Shown here piece by piece: positions 1 through 11,100 of a DNA stretch of 64,000 nucleotides. The stretch comes from Microbulbifer sp. YPW16 (lineage in GTDB: Bacteria; Pseudomonadota; Gammaproteobacteria; Pseudomonadales; Cellvibrionaceae). A program made the position numbers and the translations under genes. The stretch covers positions 1,658,501 to 1,722,500 of the forward strand of contig NZ_CP089928.1 of NCBI RefSeq assembly GCF_021290385.1. The letters are read 5' to 3'. How positions within the stretch are numbered: the stretch's first letter is position 1; the number at the start of each line of letters is the position of its first letter. Under the pieces are notes generated by a model. It saw nothing but the letters and a program-made list of their open reading frames with translations, did no database searches and was not told the DNA's origin.

Positions 1-2
1 GG

Positions 3-743
3 CCCTACGCCAACGGCGACCGGGTACCCGACCCGGACCTGGGCGTCGACGCCAGCGCCGCGATCCGGGAGAAGATCGCCGCCTCCCGCACCCCGGTGCA
101 CAACTTCCCGGCCCACAATGCACCGCTGGGCATCCGGTTCCTGCGCAGCCCGGCCCAGCCCGGGGAATACCGCGATGCGGCACTGGTGGCCCTGCACGGC
201 TCCTGGAACCGCTCGGTAAAAGATGGCTACAAGGTGGTGTCCCTGCACTGGGACGACAGTGGCGAGATTCACCAGCGGGACTTTCTCTGGGGCTTCCTGG
301 GGCCGGACCGGGACGAGGTCTACGGCCGCCCGGTGGCCATTGCCGAGGATGCAGCCGGCAATATCTACATCTCCGATGACTACGCCGGGGCCATCTACCG
401 GGTCACCCGGGGCCAGCAGCGGGAAGCCGTCACCGCTGCGGGCGGTGCGCCGCGGGTCCAGGCCCCACCCAAGCCGGTAGCCATCGACAGCGACGCCGCC
501 CAGCGCGGCGCCGAACTCTACCAGCGGCACAATTGTGCGCAATGCCATGCCGAGCAGGTGGTGCTGGAGAACCTGTCGGGGAAATACACCCTGCGCTCCC
601 TGGCGGACTATTTCGATGCCCCGACACCGCCGATGCCGGATTACGATTTCAGCCGCCCGCAAAAGCGGGCGCTGGCACACTACCTGATGTCACTGGAGCA
701 GGACCTGGGCAATGCCCTGCCGGAGACGTCTCCGGGCACCTGA
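3..743 (+). CDS. PQQ-dependent sugar dehydrogenase with C-terminal cytochrome c domain (5' partial)
   Basis: The open frame enters from the left edge, so only the last 246 codons are present. The first part matches the C-terminal blades of soluble glucose/sorbosone dehydrogenases (PQQ beta-propellers): an HNFPAHNAPLG stretch, ALHGSWNRS, then GRPVAIAEDAAGNIYISDDYAGAIYRV. A short linker leads to a class I cytochrome c module with the haem motif CAQCH near position 538 and a late Met-Pro (PPMPDY) that could be the axial ligand. The family oxidises aldoses in the periplasm and passes electrons through the attached haem. Substrate cannot be judged from this piece. It is followed after about 90 bp by xseB. 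Confidence 0.82.
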   Translation, partial: PYANGDRVPDPDLGVDASAAIREKIAASRTPVHNFPAHNAPLGIRFLRSPAQPGEYRDAALVALHGSWNRSVKDGYKVVSLHWDDSGEIHQRDFLWGFLGPDRDEVYGRPVAIAEDAAGNIYISDDYAGAIYRVTRGQQREAVTAAGGAPRVQAPPKPVAIDSDAAQRGAELYQRHNCAQCHAEQVVLENLSGKYTLRSLADYFDAPTPPMPDYDFSRPQKRALAHYLMSLEQDLGNALPETSPGT

Positions 744-831
744 GTGCCCCGGGCAGCGAGATTGACCGTGGGCGCGGCAGCGGCTAAGGTTGCCGCGGCG
801 CAATATACCACCAGGCTGAGGCAACAGGCTT

Positions 832-1095
832 ATGGCAGCAAAAGAGAAACCCGCGACTTTTGAGCAGGCTCTGGGAGAGCTGGAACAGCTTGTGGAGCGC
901 CTGGAAGCGGGCGACCTGCCGCTGGAGGACGCCCTGGCAGATTTCGAGCGCGGGGTGAAGCTGACCCGCGAATGCCAGCAGAAGCTGGCCAGCGCCGAGC
1001 AGAAGGTCAAGGTGCTGATGGAGGAGAACGGGGAGGTTCGCGAGCAGCCCTTCGATGCCGGTGATGACACCGACGAGCGCGGGGACGGCAACTGA
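832..1095 (+). CDS. xseB: Exodeoxyribonuclease VII small subunit
   Basis: An 87-residue protein of the usual XseB length. It contains the family core [35 protein letters not shown] followed by a helical stretch with repeated Lys/Glu. XseB binds XseA to form the exonuclease VII complex that degrades single-stranded DNA. The start ATG has a GAGG-containing leader. The stop TGA is immediately followed by the GTG of ispA, so the two are translationally coupled, as in many gammaproteobacteria (xseB-ispA-dxs). Confidence 0.95.
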   Translation: MAAKEKPATFEQALGELEQLVERLEAGDLPLEDALADFERGVKLTRECQQKLASAEQKVKVLMEENGEVREQPFDAGDDTDERGDGN

Positions 1096-2007
1096 GTGAC
1101 CACGCCAGCACAATCCGCTGCCGGGCTGCAGGCTTTCCTGCAGGAGTGCGCTGAGCGGGTCGAGGCCCACCTGGACACCGTCCTGGCCCGGCCCGAACCC
1201 GGCGCCGAGACCCTGCACGAGGCCATGCGTTACGCGGCCCTGGGCCCGGGCAAGCGCCTGCGCCCGGCGCTGGTCTACGCCAGTGCCGCCGCCATCGACA
1301 GCCGCGCCGTCCGGCCGGAACTGTGCGACACCGCCGCAGCGGCGCTGGAATGCATCCACGCCTATTCGCTGGTACATGACGACCTGCCGGCCATGGACGA
1401 CGACGACCTGCGCCGCGGACGCCCCACCTGCCATATCCAGTTTGATGAAGCCACCGCCATCCTCGCCGGTGACGCCCTGCAAACCCGCGCCTTCGAGTCG
1501 CTGGCCGACTGCGATGCACCCGCAGAGCTGCGCCTGCAGCTATTGCAGGAGCTGGCCCGGGCGTCGGGCGCCCACGGCATGGTGGCAGGCCAGGCAATCG
1601 ACCTGGCGGCGGTCAACCGGCAGCCCGGCCTGGCCCAGCTGGAACACATGCACCGGCTCAAGACCGGCGCGCTGATCCGCGCCAGTGCGCGAATCGGCGC
1701 CCTGATCGCCGGCGCCGACCAACAGCGCCTGGATGCGGTGACCACCTACGCCGATGCCATCGGCCTCGCCTTCCAGGTGCAGGATGACATCCTCGATGTC
1801 ACCGCCGATACCGCCACCCTGGGCAAAACCCAGGGTGCCGATGCCGCCCGCAACAAACCCACCTATGTCTCCCTGCTGGGGCTGGAGGGCGCGCGCAGCA
1901 AACTGGCCGCGCTGCACCGCCAGGCCCTGGATAACCTGGCCGGGCTGGGCGGCGACTGCCGCCTGCTTGAGCAACTGGCTGACTTTATCGTCCAGCGCAG
2001 TCACTGA
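1096..2007 (+). CDS. ispA: Farnesyl diphosphate synthase (polyprenyl synthetase)
   Basis: 303 residues, GTG start directly after the xseB stop. It has the two Asp-rich motifs of trans-prenyltransferases: [10 protein letters not shown] at about residues 95-104 and FQVQDDILD near residue 230. GKRLRP near residue 53 is the diphosphate-binding motif. It condenses IPP with DMAPP and GPP to give farnesyl diphosphate for undecaprenol, quinones and haem o. Its position between xseB and dxs is the classic gammaproteobacterial order and supports IspA over an octaprenyl synthase. Confidence 0.95.
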   Translation: MTTPAQSAAGLQAFLQECAERVEAHLDTVLARPEPGAETLHEAMRYAALGPGKRLRPALVYASAAAIDSRAVRPELCDTAAAALECIHAYSLVHDDLPAMDDDDLRRGRPTCHIQFDEATAILAGDALQTRAFESLADCDAPAELRLQLLQELARASGAHGMVAGQAIDLAAVNRQPGLAQLEHMHRLKTGALIRASARIGALIAGADQQRLDAVTTYADAIGLAFQVQDDILDVTADTATLGKTQGADAARNKPTYVSLLGLEGARSKLAALHRQALDNLAGLGGDCRLLEQLADFIVQRSH

Positions 2008-2170
2008 CGCTACCGGTGCCGGCCGGAAGCCCCTGGCGCCCCCGCCAACCGGGATGCAATCTGCCCCCCACAGGCATACAATCCCCTGTTTGAATTGGTT
2101 GCAATTGATACCAGGCCCGTCCCCGCCGCCCCGCGGCCGCGCCCGCCCTGGTGTAGTTACAGGACACTCG

Positions 2171-4084
2171 ATGTTCGACGAAATCCCCCGTACACGCCCG
2201 CACACCCCGCTGCTGGATTCCATTGACGAGCCGGCGCAATTGCGCGCCCTGGATGAGCGCCAGCTGCCGGAGCTCGCCTCCCAGCTGCGCGAGTACCTGC
2301 TGTACAGCGTCGGCCAGAGTGGCGGGCACTTCGGTGCCGGCCTGGGTGTGGTAGAGCTGACCATTGCCCTCCACTACATCTACAACACGCCGGAGGACCG
2401 GCTGGTGTGGGATGTGGGCCACCAGACCTACCCCCACAAGATCCTTACCGGGCGCCGCGAGCAGATGCACACCATGCGCCAGCAGGGCGGCCTGTCCGGC
2501 TTCCCCAAGCGCAGCGAGAGCCCCTACGACACCTTCGGCGTGGGCCACTCCAGCACCTCGATCAGCGCGGCACTGGGCATGGCCCTGGGCTCCCCGGAGG
2601 AGCGCAAGGTAGTGGCCGTGATCGGCGACGGCGCCATGACCGCCGGCATGGCCTTCGAGGCCCTGAACCACGCCGCCCACACGGGTCGCGATATGCTGGT
2701 GGTACTGAATGACAACCGCATGTCCATCTCGAAGAATGTCGGCGGCCTGGCCACCTACTTTGCCCGTATCCTCGCCAGCAAGACCTACCTCAGCATGCGC
2801 GAGGGCAGCCGTAAGATACTGTCCGTGATCCCCAAGGCCTGGCAGCTGGCCCGGCGTACCGAGGAACACGTGAAGGGCATGATCACCCCCGGCACCCTGT
2901 TCGAGGAGCTGGGCTTCAACTATGTGGGCCCGCTGGACGGCCACAACCTCCACGACCTGGTGCATACCCTGCGCAACCTGCGCAGCCAGCGCGGCCCCCA
3001 GCTGCTGCATATCGTCACCACCAAGGGCAAGGGCTTCGGGCCCGCCGAGGAAGACCCCGTGGGCTACCACGCGCTGAACAAGCTGGAGCCGGAACCCAAG
3101 GTACAGGTGGCCGTGCCCGGAGAGCGCAAGCTGCCCAAGTACCAGCAGGTATTCGGCCAGTGGCTGTGCGATATGGCCGAGCAGGACGAGAAGCTGGTCG
3201 CCATCACCCCGGCGATGTGTGAGGGCTCCGGGATGGTGGAGTTCGCCGAGCGCTTCCCGGACCGGTTCCACGACGTGGCCATCGCCGAACAGCACGCGGT
3301 GACCCTGGGCGCCGGCCTGGCCTGCGAGGGCCAGAAACCGGTAGTGGCCATTTACTCCACCTTCCTGCAGCGCGGCTACGACCAGCTGGTGCACGACGTG
3401 GCAATCCAGGACCTGGATGTCACCTTCGCCATCGACCGCGCCGGCCTGGTGGGCGAGGACGGCCCCACCCACGCCGGCAGCTTCGACCTCACCTTCATGC
3501 GCTGCCTGCCCAATATGGTGATCGCCGCGCCCAGCGACGAGAACGAGTGCCGCCAGCTGCTCTACACCGCCTACCAGCACGAAGGGCCCGCGGCCGTGCG
3601 CTATCCGCGCGGCACCGGCACCGGCGTCCGTATCGAGGAGGCCATGCAGGCCCTGCCCATTGGCCGCGGGCGCCAGGTGCGCGATGGTCGCCGGGTGGCG
3701 ATCCTGAACTTCGGTACCCTGCTGGCCCCGGCCCTGGAAGCGGCCGCACGCCTGGACGCGACCGTGGCCGATATGCGCTGGGTGAAGCCCCTCGACGAGG
3801 CCCTGATCGATGAACTGGCAGCGGGACACGAGCTGTTGGTGACCGTGGAGGAAAACACCATTGCCGGCGGCGCCGGCAGTGCCGTGGCCGAGTACCTGAA
3901 CGCGCGCGGCACTATGGTGCCACTGGCGCAGCTGGGCCTGCCGGACCGGACCATCGAACACGGCAAGCACAAGGACCTGCTGGCCGCTGTGGGCCTGGAC
4001 GCGGATGGTATGGAAGAACAGATCCGCCGCCGGCTGGCACAGCTCGATGAGAAAAACATAAAGGGCCAGGCGGCGGCGTTTTAG
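2171..4084 (+). CDS. dxs: 1-deoxy-D-xylulose-5-phosphate synthase
   Basis: 637 residues from the ATG at 2171, which has an AGGA element 7 nt upstream. The frame is open for 417 nt further upstream, but that stretch overlaps ispA and looks noncoding. N-terminal thiamine diphosphate domain with [17 protein letters not shown] and the cofactor motif [15 protein letters not shown]...NDNRMSIS near residues 152-180. The transketolase central domain has [13 protein letters not shown] and the C-terminal domain has [15 protein letters not shown]. It condenses pyruvate and glyceraldehyde 3-phosphate, the first step of the MEP isoprenoid pathway, and so feeds ispA just upstream. Confidence 0.97.
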   Translation: MFDEIPRTRPHTPLLDSIDEPAQLRALDERQLPELASQLREYLLYSVGQSGGHFGAGLGVVELTIALHYIYNTPEDRLVWDVGHQTYPHKILTGRREQMHTMRQQGGLSGFPKRSESPYDTFGVGHSSTSISAALGMALGSPEERKVVAVIGDGAMTAGMAFEALNHAAHTGRDMLVVLNDNRMSISKNVGGLATYFARILASKTYLSMREGSRKILSVIPKAWQLARRTEEHVKGMITPGTLFEELGFNYVGPLDGHNLHDLVHTLRNLRSQRGPQLLHIVTTKGKGFGPAEEDPVGYHALNKLEPEPKVQVAVPGERKLPKYQQVFGQWLCDMAEQDEKLVAITPAMCEGSGMVEFAERFPDRFHDVAIAEQHAVTLGAGLACEGQKPVVAIYSTFLQRGYDQLVHDVAIQDLDVTFAIDRAGLVGEDGPTHAGSFDLTFMRCLPNMVIAAPSDENECRQLLYTAYQHEGPAAVRYPRGTGTGVRIEEAMQALPIGRGRQVRDGRRVAILNFGTLLAPALEAAARLDATVADMRWVKPLDEALIDELAAGHELLVTVEENTIAGGAGSAVAEYLNARGTMVPLAQLGLPDRTIEHGKHKDLLAAVGLDADGMEEQIRRRLAQLDEKNIKGQAAAF

Positions 4085-4147
4085 TGCGCCGCCCCTGCCG
4101 CCCCGCAGAATAATTATTCAAGACCGCCTATTCCCAACGAGGTATCC

Positions 4148-6007
4148 ATGTCTCTTTTCCGCAAATCCCTGATTGCCGCCATCGGCCTGTGTGCCGCGGC
4201 CGGCACCACAGCCATGGAAGAACGCGCTTTCGACGAGGCCTTTGCCGAGCTGCCCGGCGACGGCGCCGCAGCCCAGCTGAAGGGCCTGCAGGACCTGCGC
4301 TACCGCTGGATCATGGAGAGCTACCCGGCGAGTGCCACTTACCGGGGCTACCCCGGTGTCGACGACCGCTGGACCGATGCGTCCCTGGACGGTATCAAGC
4401 GCCGCCAGGAGCAGACCCGTCGCATGCTCGCTGCCAGCCGCCAGCTCGACGAGGAGGCGCTGCCGGAAGAGCTGCAACTGGATTACCAGCTGCTGTACCA
4501 GGACCTGCTGACCGAGGTGAAGGGTTTCCAGTTCCGCGACCACCTGTTGCCGGTCACCCATATGAGCGGCATCCAGCGCAATGTGCCCGGGGTCCTGAAC
4601 GCCATGGCCAGGGGCAATGCCGATGACTACGAGAACATCCTCACCCGCCTGGAAAAGCTGCCGGCACTGGTACAGCAGACGCGGGAGCTGATGGCCCGCG
4701 GCCTGGAACAGAACATTACCCCGCCGCAGATCACCCTGCGTGACCTGCCGGACCAGGTCCGCGCCCTGATCCCGGAGAACCCGGACGAGAGCCCGCTGCT
4801 GAAGCCGTTCAACGAGATGCCGGCGAGCATCCCCGCCGCCCAGCAGCGGCGCCTGAAAAAGCGCGCCCACGCCCTCTACCGCGACGAGCTGGCACCGGCC
4901 TGGCGCGTGATGGCGGAATTTGTGGAGCGGGACTATATCCCCGGTGCGGTGACCGACACCGCCTTTACCAGCCGCCCCGACGGCCTGCGCTGGTACGCCC
5001 ACAAGGTGCGTGAGAACACCACCACCGCACTGAGCCCGGCGGAGATCCACCGCATCGGCCTCAATGAGGTAAAGCGTATCCGCGGCGAGATGCAGAAGAT
5101 CATCGCCGAGACCGGGTTCGAGGGCGATTTCGATGCCTTCACCGAATTCCTGCGTACCGACCCGCGCTTCTTCCACACCAGCCGCGAGGCGCTGATGCGG
5201 GACTACCGCGATATCGCCAAGCGCATCGACGGGGAACTGCCGAAGCTGTTCGGCAAACTGCCGCGCCTGCCCTATGGTGTGAAGCGAATCCCGGAGTACT
5301 CGGAGAAATCCCAGACCACCGCCTATTACATGCCCGGCTCCATCGAGGCTGGCCGTGCAGGGGTCTTCTTCGCCAACACCTATGCGCTGGACAGCCGCCC
5401 GAAATGGGAGATGGAAGCCCTGACCGTGCATGAGGCGATGCCCGGCCACCACCTGCAGATCGCCCTGGCGCAGGAACTGGAGGGTGTGCACCCACTGCGC
5501 CGGCTGGGCGGCTACACCGCCTTCGTCGAGGGCTGGGGCCTGTATTCCGAGAGCCTGGGCCACGACCTGGGCATGTACCAGGATCCCTACAGCCGCTTCG
5601 GCGCCCTGACCTATGACATGTGGCGCGCCGTGCGCCTGGTAGTGGACACCGGCATGCACCAGCTGGGCTGGAGCCGCGAGCAGGCGATCGAGTACTTCAT
5701 GAATAACAGTGCCAAGCCCCGGCACGATGTCACCGTGGAGATCGACCGCTACCTGGTGTGGCCGGGCCAGGCCCTGGCCTACAAACTGGGCCAGCTGAAA
5801 ATCAAGGCGCTGCGGGCCGCGGCGGAAGAGGAGCTGGGTAACAGTTTCGATATCCGCGCCTTCCACGACCACCTGCTGGGTGCCGGTGCCGTACCGCTGA
5901 ATGTGCTGGAAACCCGCATGACCGCCTGGATCGAAAGCCAGGCCTCACAGCGCGCCAACAACGGGACAACCAAGAGCAGCGCCGGGCAGGCCGCCGCTTC
6001 CCTGTAA
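4148..6007 (+). CDS. DUF885 family protein (putative secreted metallopeptidase)
   Basis: 619 residues. The N-terminus ([22 protein letters not shown]) reads as a signal peptide, so export is likely. The DUF885 hallmark [10 protein letters not shown] lies at about residues 431-440 and resembles a gluzincin HExxxxH zinc site. EGWGLYSE, about 30 residues later, supplies a further Glu. Other family segments are seen ([20 protein letters not shown] near the start, [11 protein letters not shown]-like [15 protein letters not shown] near the end). Homologues are annotated as peptidases of unclear substrate; catalysis here is inferred. The leader has a GAGG element. It is followed by the composite repeat cluster. 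Confidence 0.85.
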   Translation: MSLFRKSLIAAIGLCAAAGTTAMEERAFDEAFAELPGDGAAAQLKGLQDLRYRWIMESYPASATYRGYPGVDDRWTDASLDGIKRRQEQTRRMLAASRQLDEEALPEELQLDYQLLYQDLLTEVKGFQFRDHLLPVTHMSGIQRNVPGVLNAMARGNADDYENILTRLEKLPALVQQTRELMARGLEQNITPPQITLRDLPDQVRALIPENPDESPLLKPFNEMPASIPAAQQRRLKKRAHALYRDELAPAWRVMAEFVERDYIPGAVTDTAFTSRPDGLRWYAHKVRENTTTALSPAEIHRIGLNEVKRIRGEMQKIIAETGFEGDFDAFTEFLRTDPRFFHTSREALMRDYRDIAKRIDGELPKLFGKLPRLPYGVKRIPEYSEKSQTTAYYMPGSIEAGRAGVFFANTYALDSRPKWEMEALTVHEAMPGHHLQIALAQELEGVHPLRRLGGYTAFVEGWGLYSESLGHDLGMYQDPYSRFGALTYDMWRAVRLVVDTGMHQLGWSREQAIEYFMNNSAKPRHDVTVEIDRYLVWPGQALAYKLGQLKIKALRAAAEEELGNSFDIRAFHDHLLGAGAVPLNVLETRMTAWIESQASQRANNGTTKSSAGQAAASL

Positions 6008-6046
6008 CCCACCTCCCGGGGCGGGCATCCCGCCCGTCCCCTCCCC

Positions 6047-6275
6047 GGGCGAACTCAAGGTTCGCCCCTACGCCCAACGATTCACCTGTATCCGACTGCG
6101 AGGGCCGGGGCGCCCCGGAGGTCGCCGTAGCACCCGGGAACCCCACCGCGCGACCGTAGGAGCGGCCGCTGGCCGCGACGCAGGGCATCAGCATCTGAGG
6201 GCGCCGCAACCGGGCGAACACAAGGTTCGCCCCTACAATCCTGATTCACCGATAGGGGCGGATCTTGTATCCGCC
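6047..6275. repeat. Composite palindromic repeat cluster (A-B-A and an inverted A)
   Basis: The gap between the DUF885 gene and rsgA (6008-6325, 318 bp) carries no gene and is mostly hairpin repeats. Family A copies lie at 6047-6071 (stem GGGCGAAC, loop TCAAG), 6212-6236 (same stem, loop ACAAG) and, inverted, at 6252-6275 (stem GGGCGGAT, loop ACAAG). Each stem is followed by a CTAC or CTAT tail. A family B copy is at 6155-6180 (GTAGGAGC, then stem GCGGCC, loop GCT, stem GGCCGC). A GC palindrome CCGGGGCGCCCCGG lies at about 6106. Such elements resemble REP/BIME-type sequences; they could act as bidirectional structured 3' ends for the two converging genes. Confidence 0.85.
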
Positions 6276-6325
6276 CACTCCGACGTGCCTGCCCAGGCCT
6301 GGTTCCGGCCAGGACCGGCATGTCG

Positions 6326-7471
6326 TCAGTCCCCACGCTGCTTGCGGTTGCGTGCATGCCCCTGCACCGCCCGGTACATTTGCCCCAGGGCTTTATCACC
6401 GGCGCGTTGCTCTGCCAGCGTGCGGTTGTTACGGGCAACTTCCCGTTCCAGCTTGCGCCAGTTGTGCAGTCTGCGCTCGTCCAGCTCGCCGCTGTCCAGC
6501 GCCGCGATTACCGCGCAGCCCGGTTCCGACTGGTGCCGGCAGTCGGCAAAGCGGCACTGCGACGCGAGTACCCCGATATCTCCAAACGCCTCCTCGAGTC
6601 CCCTCTCCACACCGGCGAGCCCCAGCTCCCGCATACCCGGGCTGTCCAGCAGCAGGGCGCCCCCCGGTAGCGGGTAGAGTTCCCGGTGGCGGGTGGTATG
6701 GCGCCCCTTGCTGTCGTCCTCGCGGATAGCGGCAATGGCGGCTTGTTGCTCGCCGCTCAGGGTATTTAGCAGGGTCGACTTGCCCACCCCGGAGGATCCC
6801 AGAAGAGCCACTGTTTCGCCCACTCCGCACCAGCCCCGTAATGGCTCCACGCTGTCCGGGTCAGTGGCATTGAGTGCCAGCGCCTGGATATCGGGCAGCT
6901 CCCGCAGCCGGTCCAGGTAATCCCCCGGGGCGTCACACTGGTCCGCTTTTGTCAGCACCACCACTGGCCGCGCGCCGGTGGCCCGTACCAGCGCCAGGTA
7001 ACGCTCGATACGCGACAGGTTGAAGTCGTGATTGCAGGAGGACACCACCACCGCAGTGTCCACATTGGCTGCGATCAACTGGGTGCGCTGCCCCCCGGGC
7101 GCCATGCGCTGGAACAGGCTCTGCCGTTCCAGGCAGCGCTGCGCCCGGCGCGACTCCCGGTCCAGCAGCAGCCAGTCGCCCACGGTGACACGCTGCCCAC
7201 CGGTATCACCGGACGCCGGCTCGTTGAAAAATGTGCCGCCCAGGGCCAGGACTTCCTCGCCCTGCTCCCCGGCCAGCAACAGCCGGTCCCGGTGTACGGC
7301 CATCACCCGGAGCGGGTCACAGGCCTCCAGCTCCTCTAGAGCCAGTTGTTGCTGGAAGAAAGGCTTCCATCCCAGCAGTTGCAGCGGGGAAAGTGATGGC
7401 GCCGTGGCGCGCCCATTATCAGCACCGCCGTGACGGATCGGCGGACGGCGTGAAATCAGTGATTTGCTCAT
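6326..7471 (-). CDS. rsgA: Ribosome small subunit-dependent GTPase A
   Basis: 381 residues from the ATG at 7471; the frame continues 96 codons upstream, but that part is low-complexity and off the family. Circularly permuted GTPase order: an OB-fold domain, then TKAD (G4, about 174-177), the P-loop GSSGVGKST (about 225-233), DSPGM (G3) and a C-terminal zinc motif of the form C-x5-C-x-H-x5-C (CRFADCRHQSEPGC). RsgA binds the 30S subunit and takes part in late maturation of its decoding site. It stands alone, convergent with the DUF885 gene. The N-terminus is about 30 residues longer than in E. coli. Confidence 0.95.
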   Translation of the reverse strand: MSKSLISRRPPIRHGGADNGRATAPSLSPLQLLGWKPFFQQQLALEELEACDPLRVMAVHRDRLLLAGEQGEEVLALGGTFFNEPASGDTGGQRVTVGDWLLLDRESRRAQRCLERQSLFQRMAPGGQRTQLIAANVDTAVVVSSCNHDFNLSRIERYLALVRATGARPVVVLTKADQCDAPGDYLDRLRELPDIQALALNATDPDSVEPLRGWCGVGETVALLGSSGVGKSTLLNTLSGEQQAAIAAIREDDSKGRHTTRHRELYPLPGGALLLDSPGMRELGLAGVERGLEEAFGDIGVLASQCRFADCRHQSEPGCAVIAALDSGELDERRLHNWRKLEREVARNNRTLAEQRAGDKALGQMYRAVQGHARNRKQRGD

Positions 7472-7802
7472 TGCAGTAAACCCGGTTTTTGCGCACAGGC
7501 GCGAGTCAGCCACACCAGAAAAGGTGGCGGGCGGATTTCCGGTAAGGGGAAACCCGGCGAATCGATGGAAACTTGTCGCCGGGTGGAAGCGCGGGTTCGC
7601 GGCGCGAGGCAGGTGCAGGCACCAGCCCGGATGCGCGGGGAACGGATTTGGCGCTACACGGCCCGGCGGAGGGTAACGACAATCATCTGGGATCCTCCGT
7701 GGCAAAGTGTGGACAGGAATAACCTGTGGGAAATTAGCACCGGGGGCCGGCGCCCGCAAGCCTGCAGCCGGGCGTAAAAAACTCTGAAGGGGAAGCGGAA
7801 AC

Positions 7803-7829
7803 GAAAAAGCCGGCGAAACGCCGGCCTTT
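7803..7829 (-). terminator. Intrinsic terminator of the candidate small RNA
   Basis: Stem GCCGGCG (7809-7815) pairs with CGCCGGC (7819-7825) around an AAA loop. On the minus strand it is followed by five T residues; on the plus strand only by TTTA, so the minus direction is favoured. Confidence 0.65.
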
Positions 7830-7880
7830 ATACCCAGCTATAGCGAGTGCATCACCTTTCTCGACTCGCCACAACCAGAT
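7803..7880 (-). ncRNA. Candidate small RNA with its own promoter and terminator
   Basis: In the 695-bp gap 7472-8166 the minus strand shows a compact unit with no reading frame. It has a -10 like TATACT (7887-7892) with TTGCAT (7908-7913) 15 bp upstream, then about 78 nt. The predicted RNA has a perfect 6-bp hairpin (GCGAGT...ACTCGC, loop about 15 nt). A spacer follows, then a strong intrinsic terminator: stem GCCGGCG, loop TTT, then T5. The terminator has no protein gene upstream on either strand, which is why an RNA gene is proposed. The -10/-35 spacing is shorter than ideal. I do not recognise the family. Confidence 0.45.
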
Positions 7881-7978
7881 GGACTGAGTATAGACAAAGA
7901 GAAATTCATGCAATGCCTTACTCGCAAACAATATTCCCCTGACCCCGTTTCCGCCCTGTGACACTTTTATAAAAATTA

Positions 7979-7994
7979 TGTGACAGCGATCACC
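7979..7994 (+). promoter_or_regulatory. CRP/Vfr-type binding site upstream of the pullulanase gene
   Basis: TGTGA (7979-7983), six bases, TCACC (7990-7994): nine of ten core positions of the CRP consensus, flanked by AT-rich sequence on the left. It sits 172 bp before the pullulanase start and about 90 bp upstream of the candidate small-RNA promoter on the other strand, so it could serve either. CRP control of a starch-debranching enzyme would fit catabolite regulation; the assignment rests on the motif alone. Confidence 0.5.
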
Positions 7995-8166
7995 TGAAAA
8001 GAGGGACGAGACGCCAAAAGGGCCCACTTATTACCTCCGCCCCCGGGGGTGGGAGGAGGCCGCCGTTTGGGTGGGGTTCAATGGGGACAGGGGGAAGTTC
8101 CTGACACTCCCCGCTCAATCCAGAACGACAAAGCCTCAATAACAATAAACCCGAGGAACCACACCT

Positions 8167-11100
8167 ATGCGATCCACGAGAGTCCTCCCGATACCGGCGC
8201 GCCCCGCGCACCTGGCCCTGGCAATCACCGCCGGTGTGCTGGCCACCAGCCTGCCGGCATATGCCAGTGACACCCCGGCCCCCGCCGCCGTGAACATCCC
8301 CGGCACTGTCCAGGGCCCCATCGGCTGCCCCGGTGACTGGCAGCCGGAGTGTGCCGCCAGCATGCTGGGTTACGACAGCGCCGACAACAAGTGGCAGGGC
8401 AGCTTTCCATTGCCCGCCGGCTACTACGAATACAAGACGGCCCTGAACAGCAGCTGGGATGAAAACTATGGCCAGGGCGCCATCCGCAACGGCGGCAATA
8501 TCCCGCTGCAGCTGGATAGCCCCCGTGACGTTAAGTTCTATTACGATCACGAGACCCACTGGATTACCGACAGCGTCAACAGCACCATCGCCACCGTGGC
8601 CGGCAATTTCCAGTCCGAGCTCGGTTGCCCCGGCGACTGGCAGCCGGACTGCCTGCGCAGCTGGATGCAGGATGTCGACGGCGATGGCATCTACACCTTC
8701 CTCTCCACCGAGATCCCCGCCGGCAATTACGAGTTCAAGGTGGCCCTGGACGAGAACTGGAGCGAGAGCTACGGCAATAACGGCGGCAATGTGCCCTTTA
8801 CTGTGGACGCTGACGGCGACGAGATCTATTTCGCCTTCGATACCAGTACCCGCCAGGTCACCGTCAGCACCGACGGCATTCCCCGTGGCGACCTGGGCCT
8901 GGACAAGGCGCACTGGGTCGACAGCCAGACCTTCGCCTGGAATATCTCCATCGGGGAAGGTGACACCGTCATGCTGCATTACAGTGACAGCGCCGGGCTG
9001 GTACTGGGTGCCGATGGGGTCAGCGGAGACGGTGCCGTCGCACTCCAGCAGACCGGCGGGCTGCCCGCGGCAGCACAGGAGAAATTCCGCCACCTGTCCG
9101 GTTACACCGCCCTGACCCTGCCGGCAGATGCACCCGCGATCGAATCCCTGGTGCAGAAGCAGCTGGCGCTGGCGGTGTACGACAGTGAGGGCAAGCTGCG
9201 CGATGCCACTGGTATCCAGCTACCCGGCGCTCTCGATGACGCCTTCACTTACGACGGCAAGCTCGGCGCCGAGGTGCTCGATGACCGGGTTGTGTTCCGC
9301 CTCTGGGCCCCCTCCGCGCGCTCCCTCAACCTGCAGCTGTTCAGCACCTCCGGCCAGGACTCCGCGGACATGGTGGTCCCCATGCAGCGCGACCCGGAAA
9401 CCGGCGTGTGGACCGCCGAGGTAAGCAGTGAGTGGGACCGCAAGTTCTATCTCTACGAGGTTGAGGTCTATTCCTACTTCAGCCGCGACATCGAGACCAA
9501 CCTGGTAACGGATCCCTACTCCCTCAGCCTGTCGGTCAACAGCGGCAAGAGCCAGGTAATCAACCTGGACGATGCCGACCTGAAACCCCGCGGCTGGGAC
9601 CGGCTGCGCAAGCCCGCCCTGGCACAGCCGGAGGATATCTCCGTCTATGAGCTGCACGTGCGGGATTTCAGTATCGAGGATGAATCCGTTGCCGAACAGC
9701 AGCGGGGCACTTTCAGCGCATTCGCACAGCGCAACAGTGATGGCATGCGTCACCTGCGCCGCCTGGCCAGGTCCGGCCTGACCCATGTGCACCTGCTGCC
9801 GGCGTTTGATTTTGCCACCGTCAACGAGGATCCCTCACAGCGGGCGGCGACACCGGACCTCAGCATGTACGCGCCCGACAGCCCGGAACAACAGGCGGCG
9901 GTCAATGCGATCCGCGATGCCGACGGCTTCAACTGGGGCTACGACCCGCTCCACTTTACGGTGCCCGAGGGCAGCTACAGCACTGCGCCCGATGGCGCCG
10001 CGCGGATTCGCGAGTTCCGCGAAATGGTGCAGGGGCTGGGCAAGAGTGGCCTGCGCCTGGTAATGGATGTGGTTTACAACCACACCAGTTCCTTTGGCCA
10101 GTACCAGAATTCGGTTCTGGACAAGATCGTCCCGGGCTATTACCACCGCCGCAACGGCGACGGCGGCGTGGAAATGAGCAGTTGCTGCGCCAACACGGCC
10201 AGTGAACACGCCATGATGGAAAAACTGATGATCGATTCCATGCTGGTGTGGGCCCGAGACTACAAGGTGGACGGTTTCCGCTTCGACCTGATGGGCCACC
10301 ACAGCCTGGACAATATCCTCAACACCAGGGAGGCGCTGGGCGCACTGACCCCGCAGCGGGACGGTGTCGACGGCGGCAGCATCTACCTCTACGGTGAGGG
10401 CTGGAACTTCGGTGAGGTGGCCAACGATGCCCGCTTCAAGCAGGCGCGCCAGTCGAATATGGCCGGAACCGGTGTGGGCACCTTCAACGACCGGCTGCGC
10501 GACAGTGTGCGCGGCGGTAACCCCTTCGGCGGCTACGAGGAGCAGGGCTTTGGTACCGGCCTCTACACCGACTCCAATGGCCGCTTTAACAATGGCGAAG
10601 GGGGTGGTGACAACGAACGCGCCACCCTGTTGACGCTGGCGGACAAGGTGCGGGTTTCCCTGGCCGGCAACCTGGCGGATTTCCCGCTGATCGATTCCTA
10701 CGGCAACGTGATTACCGGCGCGGAGCTGGTCTATAACGGCCAGCCCACCGGCTATACCCGCGACCCGCAGGAGTCAATCAACTATATCGCTGCCCACGAC
10801 AACGAAACCCTGTTCGACGGCATCCAGATCAAGGCCAACAGCAGCGCCACTATTGACGAGCGCGTACGCATGCAGGCCTTCAGCAATTCACTGGTGCTGT
10901 TTGCCCAGGGAGTGCCGTTTATCCATGCCGGCCAGGAATTCCTGCGCTCCAAGTCCATGGACCGTGACAGCTACAACTCCGGTGACTGGTTCAACGCGCT
11001 GGATTTCAGTTTCAGCAGCGGTAACTGGGGTGTGGGCCTGCCGGTCGCGGACAAGAATGAGGACAAGTGGCCGTTGATGGCGCCGCTGCTGGCCAACCCG

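Noticed and set aside
1985-3970. Long open frame (661 codons) antisense to dxs
   Set aside because: Composition and repeats of Gly/Val/His/Gln are typical of the mirror frame of a GC-rich gene; dxs itself is unmistakable. No RBS or homology-like motif.
4118-5872. 584-codon open frame antisense to the DUF885 gene
   Set aside because: Shadow frame without RBS; the DUF885 frame has a signal peptide and the HEAMPGHH motif.
6047-6275. CRISPR array
   Set aside because: Repeats are palindromic, of two families, irregularly spaced and in mixed orientation; no cas genes.
7472-7759. N-terminal extension of rsgA by 96 codons
   Set aside because: Low-complexity Pro/Arg-rich sequence absent from RsgA proteins; a normal start lies at 7471.
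7734-8027. 97-codon minus-strand frame over the candidate small RNA
   Set aside because: It would run through the terminator hairpin and the CRP-type site; no RBS.
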